From assembly GCF_014196835.1 (NCBI RefSeq), contig NZ_JACIEK010000010.1, forward strand, positions 113,802 through 177,801: a stretch of 64,000 nucleotides of DNA. The letters are read 5' to 3'. Both the position numbers and the translations under genes were made by a program. Under the pieces are notes generated by a model. It was not told where the DNA came from, did not search any database, and worked only from the letters and a program-made list of their open reading frames with translations. Of the stretch, positions 37,967 to 47,768 are shown in pieces (position 1 is the stretch's first letter; every line of letters starts with the position of its first letter). Source of the DNA: Aureimonas pseudogalii (lineage in GTDB: Bacteria; Pseudomonadota; Alphaproteobacteria; Rhizobiales; Rhizobiaceae).

Positions 37967-38875
37967 TCAAAGTCCGAGCGGACGCATCTCCCGGACGAGA
38001 TCGATCAGCAGCCGAAGCCCGACGGGCACATGGCGCCGGCTCGAATAGTAGATGTGGTAGCCGGGCCCGGTGACCGCCCAGTCCTCGAGCACGAACGAAG
38101 CGGCGCCCGCCTCGACGAGCGGACGGATGGCCGGCTCGGGGCCGTACATCAGCCCGGCGCCGCCGGCGACGAGCGGCAGCGCGGTTCGCGTGTCGTCCGT
38201 GGTGATCGTTCCCGGAACGTCGATCGCCAGTTCCTCGCCGTCCCGCTCGAACTCCCAGCGATAGATGCGGTCGTCGCCGAGCCGCACCTTCAGGCAGCGA
38301 TGCCGGAGAAGGTCGCTCGGATGAAGAGGAACCCCGAAGGTGGAGAGGTAGGAGGGCGAGGCCGCGACCGTCCAGCGGATGTCGGCGGAGAGGCGCTGCG
38401 CCACCATGTCCTCCGGCACGGTTCCGCCGTAGCGAATGCCGGCGTCGAACCCGTGCTCGATGACGTCCATCATCCGGTTGGTCGCGGAGATGTCGAGTTC
38501 GACCTCGGGGTAGCGATCGACGAAGGTCGGCAGGACGGGGCCGAGCAGCAGCGGCGCGGCATCGCCCACGACGTTCAGGCGGATGCGGCCGGCCGGCGCG
38601 TCCCTAAACCGGCTGAGGCCGTCGGCGGCGCGCGTGATGGCCTCGAAGGGATCCTGGATCTCGTGGAGCAGCGCCTCGCCGGCGGCCGTCAGGGTGACGC
38701 TGCGGTTGGTGCGGTTGAGCAGCCGGATTCCCAGTCGGGCTTCGAGCCCCTTCAGCGAATGGCTGAGCGCCGAGGCGCTGACCTCGAGTTCCAGACCGGC
38801 CCGCCGGAAGCTGCGATGGCGGGCGATCGCCAGGAAGTAGGTGAAGTCGGCGAGGTCCGAGCGGCTGAACTTCAT
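37967..38875 (-). CDS. LysR-family transcriptional regulator
   Basis: A 302-residue LysR protein: N-terminal helix-turn-helix (about 1-65; FLAIARHRSFRRAGLELEVSASALSH is split across the helices) and a substrate-binding domain (about 92-298) with MDVIEHGFDAGIRYGG and DWAVTGPGYHIYY, typical of the DsdC/GcvA-like group that controls oxidoreductases. The ATG at 38875 begins the conserved helix; the frame is open 64 codons further up without conserved sequence. It is divergent from the paoABC-type operon (313-base gap) and most likely controls it. Confidence 0.93.
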   Translation of the reverse strand: MKFSRSDLADFTYFLAIARHRSFRRAGLELEVSASALSHSLKGLEARLGIRLLNRTNRSVTLTAAGEALLHEIQDPFEAITRAADGLSRFRDAPAGRIRLNVVGDAAPLLLGPVLPTFVDRYPEVELDISATNRMMDVIEHGFDAGIRYGGTVPEDMVAQRLSADIRWTVAASPSYLSTFGVPLHPSDLLRHRCLKVRLGDDRIYRWEFERDGEELAIDVPGTITTDDTRTALPLVAGGAGLMYGPEPAIRPLVEAGAASFVLEDWAVTGPGYHIYYSSRRHVPVGLRLLIDLVREMRPLGL

Positions 38876-39188
38876 GGCGGCCTCTGCCTGGCGTGGATCG
38901 TCTCGCTCGAACGCACTATCCCCATCAGACGATGCAGAATGTTCAACATCCCGTGAGTTCGGACGAGAGTTCCCCTCCATGTTCCCGCTGGACGAGGCGG
39001 AAAATCGGACGAATCGAACAATTGGCCGGCCACCCTCGGGGGTGTCATGATGACCATCGCTCATCATGGCATGAACGGATCCGCACCTAATCCAGGGCGC
39101 CCCTGCGATCTATCTGGTGGATACGCGTCGTGATCCGTCTGCCCCGGCGGAAGGATCGTGCTGCGGCACCCGTGAATCGGAGACCATC
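38876..39188. other. Divergent promoter region of the LysR gene and pao operon
   Basis: The 313 bases hold the promoters of both genes and the perfect inverted repeat annotated at 39046-39068. Open frames crossing it have no conserved protein features. No further element could be fixed. Confidence 0.6.
39046..39068. promoter_or_regulatory. Inverted repeat CATGATGA-N7-TCATCATG, candidate LysR site
   Basis: Two perfect 8-base arms (39046-39053 and 39061-39068) flank a 7-base spacer, 121 bases before the paoA-like start. LysR regulators bind dyads around a T-N11-A core in such divergent gaps (established); this dyad is the best candidate seen here (inference). Confidence 0.5.
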
Positions 39189-39833
39189 ATGCAGAGCCCC
39201 GGCAACCTGGAACTGAACCGGCGTGGTCTTCTCGTCGGGGCCTCGGCATCCACCTTCGTGATGACCCTGCCCTCCGTTGCGACGAGCCAGACCGTGCCCC
39301 CGAACCCGACATCGCCCCCCGTCGTTTCCCCGATCTCCTTCCGCGTGAACGGCGAGGCGCGGGCTCTGGATCTCGACCTGCGCACGACGCTGCTCGATGC
39401 GCTGCGTGAGCACCTGCACCTGACCGGCACCAAGAAGGGCTGCGACCACGGCCAGTGCGGCGCCTGCACCGTGATGGTCAACGGCCAGCGCATGGTCTCC
39501 TGCCTGTCGCTCGCCGCGATGCACGAGGGCGACGAGATCACCACGATCGAGGGCCTCGGCACGCCCGACCGGATGCATCCGATGCAGGACGCCTTCCTCA
39601 AGCACGACGGCTACCAGTGCGGCTACTGCACGCCCGGCCAGATCGTCTCGGCCGTCGCCGTGCTCGCCGAGGTGAAGGCCGGCATTCCCAGCCACGTCAC
39701 CGCCGATCTCGCCGCCGCCCCCGAAGCCTCGAACGCCGAACTGCGCGAGCGCATGAGCGGCAATCTCTGCCGCTGCGGCGCCTATTCCAACATCGCCGAG
39801 GCGATGACCGAGGTTGCCGGGAGGCCCGCATGA
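39189..39833 (+). CDS. paoA: Periplasmic aldehyde oxidoreductase 2Fe-2S subunit (PaoA-like)
   Basis: A 214-residue subunit carrying two 2Fe-2S clusters: ligands C85, C90, C93 and C105 for the ferredoxin-like cluster and C144, C147, C194 and C196 for the second. The N-terminus has a twin-arginine signal ([12 protein letters not shown]), so the folded complex is exported by Tat, as in E. coli PaoABC. GGAGA precedes the ATG at 39189. It passes electrons from the molybdenum subunit to the FAD subunit. The next gene overlaps by four bases. Confidence 0.93.
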   Translation: MQSPGNLELNRRGLLVGASASTFVMTLPSVATSQTVPPNPTSPPVVSPISFRVNGEARALDLDLRTTLLDALREHLHLTGTKKGCDHGQCGACTVMVNGQRMVSCLSLAAMHEGDEITTIEGLGTPDRMHPMQDAFLKHDGYQCGYCTPGQIVSAVAVLAEVKAGIPSHVTADLAAAPEASNAELRERMSGNLCRCGAYSNIAEAMTEVAGRPA

Positions 39834-40780
39834 AGTCCTTCACCTTCGAGCGCGCGACCTCGCCCGCCGACGCCGCCGAGGCCGCGGCCGCCAAGCCCGG
39901 CGCCAAGTTCATCGCGGGCGGCACCAACCTTCTCGACCTGATGAAGCTGCAGATCGAGACGCCGCAGCATCTCATCGACGTCAACGGCTTGAGCCTCGAC
40001 ACGATCGAGCCGACCGAGGACGGGGGTCTGCGCATCGGCGCGCTCGTGCGCAACACCGATCTCGCCAGCGACGAGCGCGTGAAGCGCGACTACGCCGTGC
40101 TGACGCGGGCGATCGTCGCCGGCGCCTCGGGCCAGTTGCGCAACCGCGCGACGACGGCCGGCAACCTCCTGCAGCGCACGCGCTGCCCGTATTTCTACGA
40201 CACCAACATGGCCTGCAACAAACGCCAGCCGGGCTCCGGCTGCTCGGCGATCGAGGGCTATTCGCGCCAGCTCGGGGTCGTCGGCGTCAGCGAGGCCTGC
40301 ATCGCGACCAACCCGTCCGACATGAACGTCGCGCTGCGCGTGCTCGACGCCGTCGTCGAGACGGTGAAGCCGGACGGCGCGACGCGGGCGATCGCCATCG
40401 CCGACTTCCACCGCCTGCCCGGCGACACGCCCCATGTCGAGACGGCGCTGGAGCCGGGCGAGCTGATCACCGCGGTGACGGTGCCCAAGCCCCTCGGCGG
40501 TCGCCACATCTATCGCAAGGTGCGCGACCGCGCATCCTACGCCTTCGCGCTCGTCTCGGTGGCGGCGGTGGTGCAGCCGGACGGCACGGGGCGCTTTGCG
40601 GTGGGCGGCGTGGCACCCAAGCCGTGGCGCGTCGCCGAAGCCGACGCCGAGATGGCGCGCGGCGCGAAGGCGGCGGCGGGCCGGCTGCTGGCCGATGCCC
40701 GGCCGAGCGAGCACAACGCGTTCAAGGTTCCGCTGGTCGAGCGCACGCTCGGCGCGGTGATGGCGCAGGCGAGGATCTGA
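39830..40780 (+). CDS. paoB: Periplasmic aldehyde oxidoreductase FAD subunit (PaoB-like)
   Basis: A 316-residue FAD-binding subunit of the xanthine dehydrogenase family ([13 protein letters not shown] for FAD). Four cysteines, C119, C129, C138 and C157, in a loop that ordinary family members lack match the extra 4Fe-4S cluster found in E. coli PaoB (established for that protein). No signal peptide: it should be carried out with the Tat-tagged PaoA. The start overlaps the preceding stop (ATGA). Confidence 0.93.
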   Translation: MKSFTFERATSPADAAEAAAAKPGAKFIAGGTNLLDLMKLQIETPQHLIDVNGLSLDTIEPTEDGGLRIGALVRNTDLASDERVKRDYAVLTRAIVAGASGQLRNRATTAGNLLQRTRCPYFYDTNMACNKRQPGSGCSAIEGYSRQLGVVGVSEACIATNPSDMNVALRVLDAVVETVKPDGATRAIAIADFHRLPGDTPHVETALEPGELITAVTVPKPLGGRHIYRKVRDRASYAFALVSVAAVVQPDGTGRFAVGGVAPKPWRVAEADAEMARGAKAAAGRLLADARPSEHNAFKVPLVERTLGAVMAQARI

Positions 40781-40784
40781 TCCC

Positions 40785-42995
40785 ATGAAGTTCGACACAC
40801 CCGCCACCACCAACCCGATCGACCGGATGACGATCGTCGGCCAGCCCTACGAGCGCATCGAGGGCCCGCTCAAGGTGACCGGTACGGCGACCTACGCCTA
40901 CGAATGGAAGGACCTGCCCGCCGGCGTCGCCTATGGCTACGTCCTCGGCGCCGCGATCGGCAAGGGACGGATCGCCTCGATCGACGCGCAGGATGCCCTG
41001 CGGGCACCCGGCGTCCTCGCCGTCGTGACCCACGAGAATGCCGGGCCGCTGGGTAAGGGTGCCTTCTACGTCCAGCGCTTCCTCGCCGCGCCCGAGGTCG
41101 ATCATTACGGCCAGGCGGTCGCGGTGGTGGTCGCCGAGAGCTTCGAGGGCGCTCGCGCCGCCGCGGCGCTGGTTCGCGTCCGCTACGTCCGAGAGGCCGG
41201 CGCGTTCGATCTCGCCGCCCAGCTGGAGAGCGCGCCGGTCGCGCCGCAGGCCGAGTTCGGCGGCCCACCGGAAACCGCGGTCGGCGATTTCGACGCCGCC
41301 TTCGCCGCTGCGCCCGTGCAGATCGACGAGACCTACGAGACGCCCGACCAGGCCCATGCGATGATGGAGCCACACGCGACGATCGCCTGGTGGGACGGCG
41401 ACCAGCTGACGTGCCGCACCTCCATCCAGCAGATGAACTGGGGTCTCCGCGACCTCGCCCAGACGCTCGGCATCCCGAAGGAGACCATCCATCTGCAGTC
41501 GCCCTATATCGGCGGCGGCTTCGGCGGAAAGGGAACCGTCCAGTCCGATCTGGTGATGGCGGCGCTCGCGGCCAGGGCCGTGCGCCGGCCGGTCAAGGTG
41601 GCGCTGACGCGGCCCCTGATGTTCAACAACACGATCCATCGTCCGGCGACGATCCAGCGCATCCGCATCGGCGCGACGCGCGACGGCGCGATCACCGCCA
41701 TCGGCCACGAGAACTGGAACGGCAACCTGCCGGGCGGGCGAACCGAACCCTCGACGCTCTCGACGCGCGCGATCTATGCCGGCGCGAACCGCATGACGCG
41801 CAACCGCCTCGCGGTTCTCGACCTCGCGGAAGGCAACGCCATGCGGGCGCCCGGCGAAGCACCGGGCCTGATGGCGCTGGAGATCGCCATGGACGAGATG
41901 GCCGAAAAGCTTGGCATGGACCCGGTGGAGTTCCGCATCCGCAACGACACGCAGGTCGATCCCGAGAAGCCGGAGCGGCCGTTTTCCGTGCGCAACTTCG
42001 TGGAATGCCTGCGCACCGGCGCCGAGCGGTTCGGCTGGGGCGACCGCAAGGCGACGCCCGGAGCCATGCGTGAGGGCGACCTTCTCGTCGGCATGGGCAT
42101 GGCCGGCGCCATCCGCGGCGGGCCGATCAGCAAGGCCGGCGCGCGGGCGCGGCTCGATCGCGACGGCATCGTGACGATCGAGACCGACATGACCGACATC
42201 GGCACGGGCTCCTACACGATCGTGGCGCAGACCGCGGCCGAGATGATGGGGGTCGGCATCGACCGGATCGCCGTCAGGCTCGGCGACTCCCGCTTTCCGG
42301 AGACGCCAGGCTCCGGCGGGCAGCAGGGCGCGGCCTCGGCCACGGCCGGCGTCTATGCGGCCTGCGTGAAACTGCGCGAGGCCGTGGCGCAGCAGCTCGG
42401 CTTCAACTCCGCCGAGGTCGTCTTCGCCGAGGGCGAGGTGCGGTCGGGCAACCGCGCGGTGCCGCTCGGCCAGGCGGCCGCGGCGGGCGACCTCACCGTC
42501 GAGGACGTGATGGAGTTCGGCGACCTGTCGAAGCGATACGCCCTGCAGACGTTCGGCGCCCATTTCGCCGAGGTGGCCGTGGATGCCTATACCGGGGAGA
42601 TCCGCGTGCGCCGCATGCTGGCGGTCTGCGCGGCCGGTCGCATCCTCAACGCCATGACGGCGCGCAGCCAGATCATCGGCGGCATGGTGATGGGGGTCGG
42701 CGCCGCGCTGATGGAGGAGATGGCCGTCGACAAGCGGCTCGGCTTCTTCGTCAACCACGACCTCGCCGGCTACGAGGTTCCCGTGCATGCCGACATCCCG
42801 CATCTCGACGCGATCTTCCTCGACGAGGTCGATCCGACGATCTCGCCGCTGAAGGCCAAGGGCGTCGGCGAACTCGGCCTCACCGGCGTCGCGCCGGCGG
42901 TGGCGAACGCCGTCTACAACGCCACCGGCATCCGGGTGCGCCGCTATCCCGTCACCCTCGACAAGATGCTCGACCGCCTGCCGGCACTGGTCTGA
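40785..42995 (+). CDS. paoC: Periplasmic aldehyde oxidoreductase molybdenum subunit (PaoC-like)
   Basis: A 736-residue molybdopterin-cytosine-dinucleotide-binding subunit. Blocks typical of the family are YIGGGFGGKG, MRAPGEAPG and the C-terminal GVGELGLTG whose glutamate (E696) is the catalytic base of xanthine-oxidase-family enzymes. It oxidises aldehydes, often aromatic, to carboxylic acids in the periplasm. A maturation factor like PaoD/XdhC is not adjacent, so cofactor insertion must rely on a gene elsewhere. Confidence 0.94.
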   Translation: MKFDTPATTNPIDRMTIVGQPYERIEGPLKVTGTATYAYEWKDLPAGVAYGYVLGAAIGKGRIASIDAQDALRAPGVLAVVTHENAGPLGKGAFYVQRFLAAPEVDHYGQAVAVVVAESFEGARAAAALVRVRYVREAGAFDLAAQLESAPVAPQAEFGGPPETAVGDFDAAFAAAPVQIDETYETPDQAHAMMEPHATIAWWDGDQLTCRTSIQQMNWGLRDLAQTLGIPKETIHLQSPYIGGGFGGKGTVQSDLVMAALAARAVRRPVKVALTRPLMFNNTIHRPATIQRIRIGATRDGAITAIGHENWNGNLPGGRTEPSTLSTRAIYAGANRMTRNRLAVLDLAEGNAMRAPGEAPGLMALEIAMDEMAEKLGMDPVEFRIRNDTQVDPEKPERPFSVRNFVECLRTGAERFGWGDRKATPGAMREGDLLVGMGMAGAIRGGPISKAGARARLDRDGIVTIETDMTDIGTGSYTIVAQTAAEMMGVGIDRIAVRLGDSRFPETPGSGGQQGAASATAGVYAACVKLREAVAQQLGFNSAEVVFAEGEVRSGNRAVPLGQAAAAGDLTVEDVMEFGDLSKRYALQTFGAHFAEVAVDAYTGEIRVRRMLAVCAAGRILNAMTARSQIIGGMVMGVGAALMEEMAVDKRLGFFVNHDLAGYEVPVHADIPHLDAIFLDEVDPTISPLKAKGVGELGLTGVAPAVANAVYNATGIRVRRYPVTLDKMLDRLPALV

Positions 42996-43056
42996 GGCAG
43001 GGCCCGGCTCGAAGCGTTCGGAGCCGGCGCCGCCAAGTCGATGGTTCGTTTCGAAG

Positions 43057-43077
43057 CGCTCGGCGAGAAGCCGAGCG
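43057..43077 (+). terminator. Stem-loop between paoC and the flavoprotein gene
   Basis: CGCTCGGC (43057-43064) and GCCGAGCG (43070-43077) form a perfect 8-base stem with a GAGAA loop, 62 bases after the paoC stop. No T-run follows, so it may be a partial terminator or an mRNA-processing/stability element before the next gene. Confidence 0.35.
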
Positions 43078-43109
43078 TCATCTGCACATGAAGAAGGAAG
43101 GCGACGACC

Positions 43110-43715
43110 ATGTTGGTCTCGATCGTTTACGACAGCGGCTACGGCCATACGGCGAAGCAGGCTCAGGCCGTCGCCGAGGGCGTCTCCCGGTTTCCGGGCG
43201 CGAAGGCGGAACTGATCCCCGTCGGCGCCGGGCCCGTTCCCTGGGAGACGCTGGAGCGCAGCGACGCCATCATCTTCGGTTCGCCGACCTATAACGGGTC
43301 GCTCAGCGCCAAGCTGAAGCAGGTCTTCGAGGACTCCACGAAGGCGGCCTGGAACGATCTGAAGTGGCGCGACAAGGTGGCGGCCGGATTCACGAACTCG
43401 GGGGCCCAGAACGGCGACAAGCTCAACACGCTGACCTCCATGGCCCTCTTCGCCGCCCAGCACGCGATGATCTGGGTCGGTCTCGACCTGAAGCCCGGCA
43501 ACAGCGGCAGCCGATCCAGCGTCCACGACCTCAATCGTCTGGGAAGCTGGCTCGGGGCGATGGCGCAGTCCAACATCGACGAAGGGCCCGACGTCGCGCC
43601 GATCGAGAGCGACCTGAAGACCGCCGCCCATCTCGGCCAACGCGTCGCCGAGGTCGCCGACCGATTGGCACGCGGCAGGGCCGTTGCGACGACCGAAGTG
43701 GTGGCGAGCGTCTAG
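43110..43715 (+). CDS. WrbA-like flavodoxin-fold NAD(P)H:quinone oxidoreductase
   Basis: A 201-residue flavodoxin-fold protein: VSIVYDSGYGHTAKQAQAV is the FMN phosphate loop, IFGSPTYNGSLSAKLK the second loop and AAGFTNSGAQNG the third. These match WrbA-type quinone reductases. AAGGAAGG lies nine bases before the ATG. It is on the same strand 114 bases after paoC and may be co-transcribed, handling quinones or aromatic products formed alongside aldehyde oxidation (inference). Confidence 0.9.
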   Translation: MLVSIVYDSGYGHTAKQAQAVAEGVSRFPGAKAELIPVGAGPVPWETLERSDAIIFGSPTYNGSLSAKLKQVFEDSTKAAWNDLKWRDKVAAGFTNSGAQNGDKLNTLTSMALFAAQHAMIWVGLDLKPGNSGSRSSVHDLNRLGSWLGAMAQSNIDEGPDVAPIESDLKTAAHLGQRVAEVADRLARGRAVATTEVVASV

Positions 43716-43913
43716 CACCGCATTCGAAGCCGCCGTGACGCGATGTCATGGCGGCCGACCAGGCGGCGCGACCGCGTCTTCTCCGGCATGCCCGCGACGT
43801 CGCCGCCGGGGGCGCATCCGACGTTCTGGCGGCGGGCCCCGAGCCTTCGCGCCGTCTTGCCGGCGAGGGGGAAGCGCTCCGGTCCCGCCCCGCAGGCGGC
43901 CCGTTCCGTTGGT

Positions 43914-45104
43914 TCAGGCGGCGGCGCTGACGCCGATCGGAGGGCCCGAGACCCGGTGCGCCCAACTGACCTGATTGCGCCCGTTCTGCTTGGCCTCGTA
44001 GAGGGCCGCGTCGGCCTCGCGGGTCGCCGCCTCGAGATGGCCGATGACGGGCGCCATCTCGCTGACGCCGACGCTCACCGTCACCCTGATCGCCAAACCG
44101 TTCGGCAGGGTGAAGGGCTCGCTCTCGATCGAGCTCCGCAACCGTTCGGCGACGACGGCGAGCTCGCCGGCCTCCGTTTGCGGCAGGACCGCCAGGAACT
44201 CCTCGCCCCCCCAGCGGGCAAGGATGTCGCCGACGCGCAGGGCCTCGCGCACGCGGCTCGCGAAGGCGACGAGCACCGCGTCGCCCGCCTGGTGGCCGTG
44301 GGTGTCGTTGATCATCTTGAAATGGTCGATGTCGGCGAGCAGGACGCCGGAGGAGCCATACGGCGCCACCATCGGCTTCAACTGGGCGAGAGCGGCCTGC
44401 AGGCCGCGCCGGTTGACGAGTCCGGTCAGCGGATCCGTGTCGGCCAGGCGTTCGATGGTCAGAACCGCGCGCTCGTTCGCCATGGCGATGTAGCCGAAAT
44501 AGATGAGGATCCCCGACGCCTGATCGAGGATCATCGACATCATCGAGCTTTCGGAGGTGTTCATCGGCAGATCGGTGGCGACCAGCATGCCGAGGGTCAG
44601 CAGCAGCATCAGGGCGTAGGAGCCGAGCGACGCCGCCACGATATAGGCCGACCACAGGCGTTGCTCGCGCGAACGCCGCACGGCCTCGTACGCGCCCGCC
44701 GCGGCATAGGCTCCGCAAAGTGCGAAGATCGATGCGAGCGCGATGCGCATGGGCATGCCGACGAGGACCGTCGCGGCGTAGACGGTGCCCGGCAGCAGCG
44801 TGGCGCACCCGACCGTGACCAGCGAGATCTTGCGGCCGTTGAACAGCCGGAGCCCGCTCCAGGAGAGCGTCAGGCTGGCGGCGAAGAACAGGTAGACGAT
44901 CCAGGCCTCGCCGAACGTCAGCCATCGGTTGGGCGGTATGGACGACATGATCGCCGATCCGATCGTGGATGTCAGAATGGCGCCGATCCAGTGCCAGAGG
45001 CACGTCTCCCCAGGCCGCCGCAACGCCACGATCGCGAACACGACGAAATAGGCGCCACGACCCAGTGCGCTCGAGATGTAGAGGGTTTCCAGGTCTAGTT
45101 GCAT
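43914..45104 (-). CDS. Diguanylate cyclase (GGDEF domain, membrane-anchored)
   Basis: A 396-residue protein with an N-terminal membrane domain of about six hydrophobic segments (about 10-205) and a C-terminal GGDEF domain. The active-site motif is RWGGEEF (GGEEF at 299-303) and an RxxD inhibitory site (RVGD, 290-293) stands five residues before it, so the enzyme should be active and product-inhibited. DPLTGLVNRRG and LADIDHFKMINDTHGH are present. It makes cyclic di-GMP; the membrane part presumably senses an unknown signal. ATG at 45104 chosen over one nine codons further up. Confidence 0.95.
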   Translation of the reverse strand: MQLDLETLYISSALGRGAYFVVFAIVALRRPGETCLWHWIGAILTSTIGSAIMSSIPPNRWLTFGEAWIVYLFFAASLTLSWSGLRLFNGRKISLVTVGCATLLPGTVYAATVLVGMPMRIALASIFALCGAYAAAGAYEAVRRSREQRLWSAYIVAASLGSYALMLLLTLGMLVATDLPMNTSESSMMSMILDQASGILIYFGYIAMANERAVLTIERLADTDPLTGLVNRRGLQAALAQLKPMVAPYGSSGVLLADIDHFKMINDTHGHQAGDAVLVAFASRVREALRVGDILARWGGEEFLAVLPQTEAGELAVVAERLRSSIESEPFTLPNGLAIRVTVSVGVSEMAPVIGHLEAATREADAALYEAKQNGRNQVSWAHRVSGPPIGVSAAA

Positions 45105-45476
45105 CGCGCGCTCACCGCCTCGATCGCCCAATGTCGCGACATCCCGATGGCGGATGGGATGCGGGAATTTCAGTGCGGCGCGTTTTCGCTTGCCGCCTTA
45201 TCAGGGTTTCGGAATTGCATCAGAAACTTCAACGGATTGAAGGTTATCGTGTATCTGGAACCACTAAAACATAGGTTCGTGAAGTGAGCATTAACGAATG
45301 CGGTCCCCGCATGGCCGCATGGCGCTGGCTGCGACGGGATTTGGTTCGAATAAAATATTGGCTGGAATTAATCGAATTCTGACGATGTGAGTATCATTGT
45401 CGAAGTAGGCGCCATCGATTGTGCTTCAAGTGCGACGTGGCTGGTGAGTATTACTATAACATAAAGATAAGTCATC
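45105..45476. other. AT-richer intergenic stretch between divergent genes
   Basis: The 372 bases separate the cyclase and the OmpW-like gene, which point away from each other. Composition turns AT-rich from about 45200 onward, as expected for two promoters. TATAAC near 45453 may be part of the -10 of the OmpW-like gene. No coding signal was recognised. Confidence 0.6.
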
Positions 45477-46184
45477 ATGATCATTCGCCGCTCGATCCTT
45501 GAAGTCTGCTCGGCTCTGTTCGCCGTGGCGGCTTCGGCCTCCCTCGCGTCCGCCGCCGACGTCGTCGCGTCCGCTTCGGAAGACGTCGTCGCGCCGGCTC
45601 CCTCCCTGGAAGCGCCGCTGACGGGATTGCGGGCCGGCGACTGGCTGGTGCGCGCACGGGTCGCCGCGCTGCTGCCGGTGGACGAGACGTCCACGGTCGG
45701 GCTGATCGGCGGCCGGATCGTGACGCCGGAGATGGTGATTCCCGACGTGCTGATCTCCTATTTCCTCACCGATCACATTTCGGTCGAAGGCCAGGCCGGC
45801 GTCGTGCGCACGCGCCCCCGGATCGTCGATTCGGCGATCGGCGATCTCGACATCGGCACCATCTGGAGCGCAGCCGCGGCCGCGTCCGTTCAGTACCATT
45901 TCCTTCCCGAGGCGCGCTTCAACCCCTATGTCGGCGTCGGCGCCAGCTACTCCCATGCCTTCTCGATCAAGCCGGGAGAGCGCGTCTCGGACTTCGACGT
46001 GAAGCCGCAGGTCAGCCTCATCGTGCAGGCCGGCGCGGACTACCAGATCTCGCAAAACTGGTTCGCCAACGCGGCCGCCAAATACATGCTCGTTCCCGAG
46101 ACCGTCTACGAGGGTGGGGGGGCGACGTTCACCTCGGATGCCGACATGGTCTTCGTCGGCGCCGGCATCGGCTACCGCTTCTAG
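45477..46184 (+). CDS. OmpW-family outer membrane protein
   Basis: A 235-residue protein with a signal peptide (1-27, ending SLASAAD) and a small beta-barrel sequence ending in an aromatic residue (GIGYRF). RAGDWLVRARVAALLP, FLTDHISVEGQAGV and FNPYVGVGASYSHAF are typical OmpW blocks. OmpW proteins form eight-stranded channels for small hydrophobic molecules (established). It is a single gene; no clear link to the neighbours. Confidence 0.9.
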   Translation: MIIRRSILEVCSALFAVAASASLASAADVVASASEDVVAPAPSLEAPLTGLRAGDWLVRARVAALLPVDETSTVGLIGGRIVTPEMVIPDVLISYFLTDHISVEGQAGVVRTRPRIVDSAIGDLDIGTIWSAAAAASVQYHFLPEARFNPYVGVGASYSHAFSIKPGERVSDFDVKPQVSLIVQAGADYQISQNWFANAAAKYMLVPETVYEGGGATFTSDADMVFVGAGIGYRF

Positions 46185-46419
46185 ACGACGCGGCCTTCGG
46201 GGCGGGCCCGAGCGCTCACGGGGTGATGGCGGGCTTTCTCCAGACGGGAAGCGGCGATCTCGCGGCGCCCGTGCCCGAACCGTACGGGGCGCTGATCGTC
46301 GCCTGCAAGTAGGAGCGCGAGGCAGGGACTGATCGACGGGGCGGGATCGGCAGGGCGGCGTCCGTCATTCGGCCGACATGGCGTCGCCCTAAGGACAGCG
46401 GCATCTCCAACGAGGACCG

Positions 46420-47424
46420 ATGTCCATGAAACGTCTTCTCGCGTCGCTTGTTCTCGTCTTCGCATTCTGCGGTGCGTCCGCGGGCCAGGAAAGCCGGGTC
46501 GACCAGATCCTCGATCGTCTCCTCCACGCCAACGCGCATCGCGACCACGTGATGGTCGTCGCGCATCGCGGGAGCTGGTGGAAGGACGGCGAGATCGTCG
46601 AGGCGGAAAACTCCATCGCCTCCATCGAGCGATCCGTCTCGCTCGGCGTCGAGATGGTCGAACTCGACGTCCAGAAGACCGCCGACGGCCGCTTCGTCAT
46701 GCTGCATGACGAGACGTTGGATCGTACCACGTCCTGCAAGGGGCCCGTAGTGGAGAAGACGCTGGCCGAACTCGGCGCTTGTCGCCTCGTCGTTGAGGGA
46801 ACGGGACGGCAGACGAGCGAGACCGTTCCGACGCTCGAACAGGTCTACGACGCCGTCCGGGGGCGTATCCTCCTCAACATCGACATCAAGCTCGGCGTCG
46901 AGGAACTCGCCGAGGTCGTTCGCATCGCGCGCGGCATGGGGATCGACCGGCAGATCGTCACCAAGGCGCGGACCGGCAAGCCGGCGGAGATCGAGGCGGC
47001 GAAGGCGACGCTGCGGCGCATCGAGGCCGATGCCGTCTTCATGCCCATTCTCGACGATCGCGACGTCACCGGCATCGAGCAGATCCGCGCGACCTACGAG
47101 GCCTTCCGGCCCGAGGCGATCGAGGTTCTCAACCGCTGGCCGGCGGGGGCTCCGTTGACGGCGGACGGCGGGCTGAACTTCGCCCCCGAAGCCAAGGCGC
47201 TCGCAGTCGCCCATGATACGCATCTCTGGGTGAACACGCTATTCCAGGGGGCGAAGGCCAATCTGGCGGGCGGGCGCGGCGATCCTCTGGCGGTCGGCCC
47301 GGGGGCGACGGACGACGGATGGGGGTTCTGGGTCCGTGCCGGCGCGACGATGCTTCAGACCGACGAGCCGGAAGCGCTCGTCGCGTATCTGCAGTCGATC
47401 GGCGCCCGCAAACCCTACGAGTAG
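46420..47424 (+). CDS. Glycerophosphodiester phosphodiesterase family protein
   Basis: A 334-residue exported GDPD enzyme with a signal peptide (about 1-22). The catalytic and metal residues are all visible: H49 and R50 in VVAHRG, E63, E81 and D83 in MVELDVQ, and H96 in LHDETLDRTT. It hydrolyses glycerophosphodiesters such as glycerophosphocholine to glycerol-3-phosphate and an alcohol in the periplasm. Start could be at the second methionine (46426). No ugp or glp genes are nearby. Confidence 0.92.
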   Translation: MSMKRLLASLVLVFAFCGASAGQESRVDQILDRLLHANAHRDHVMVVAHRGSWWKDGEIVEAENSIASIERSVSLGVEMVELDVQKTADGRFVMLHDETLDRTTSCKGPVVEKTLAELGACRLVVEGTGRQTSETVPTLEQVYDAVRGRILLNIDIKLGVEELAEVVRIARGMGIDRQIVTKARTGKPAEIEAAKATLRRIEADAVFMPILDDRDVTGIEQIRATYEAFRPEAIEVLNRWPAGAPLTADGGLNFAPEAKALAVAHDTHLWVNTLFQGAKANLAGGRGDPLAVGPGATDDGWGFWVRAGATMLQTDEPEALVAYLQSIGARKPYE

Positions 47425-47768
47425 GTCTCGTTTCGGCGCCATCGGCGAGATGCACCATGCAAGGACGACGGTCGCGAGTTCGCTGGCGGTTCGCCTGCGC
47501 ATGCGGCCCACGCTCGTCATCGGTCGCAAAGGGCGAGACGATCGCCGTGTTCCGAGAAGGACGTCGCGCGTCAAGACACAGGTCATCAGTAGAACTGATT
47601 ATATGGCATCCAAATGCCGCATTTGTGACTTGATGTTGCCGTGTTGCAATCATGAGTAACTTTATCATATTTTAGAAACGTTCTTCGTTGAAGCGAAGAC
47701 GGGCGCTCTCGTATGGCGGGAGACGGTAGAACCTGCAGGCGAACGGCCTGCGACCCGGAGAGCTCCCC
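47425..47768. other. Promoter region of the siderophore receptor gene
   Basis: The 344-base gap is AT-rich in its second half (47580-47700) and carries the TGA-N9-TCA operator at 47653-47667. TTGCAA at 47644-47649 could be a -35 element with an AT-rich -10 across the operator. No gene was recognised in the first half. Confidence 0.6.
47653..47667 (+). promoter_or_regulatory. Iron-responsive operator (TGA-N9-TCA, RirA-type)
   Basis: TGAGTAACTTTATCA fits the TGA-N9-TCA iron-responsive operator recognised by RirA in rhizobia (established motif) and lies 101 bases before the receptor start. It matches the site in front of the asb operon at 12 of 15 bases in the same orientation toward the gene. 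Regulation by RirA is inferred; an Irr or Fur link is not excluded. Confidence 0.65.

Noticed and set aside
40722..43718. About 1000-codon minus-strand open frame over the pao genes
   Set aside because: No recognisable domain; it mirrors the G/C third-position bias of paoB and paoC, which have intact cofactor motifs.
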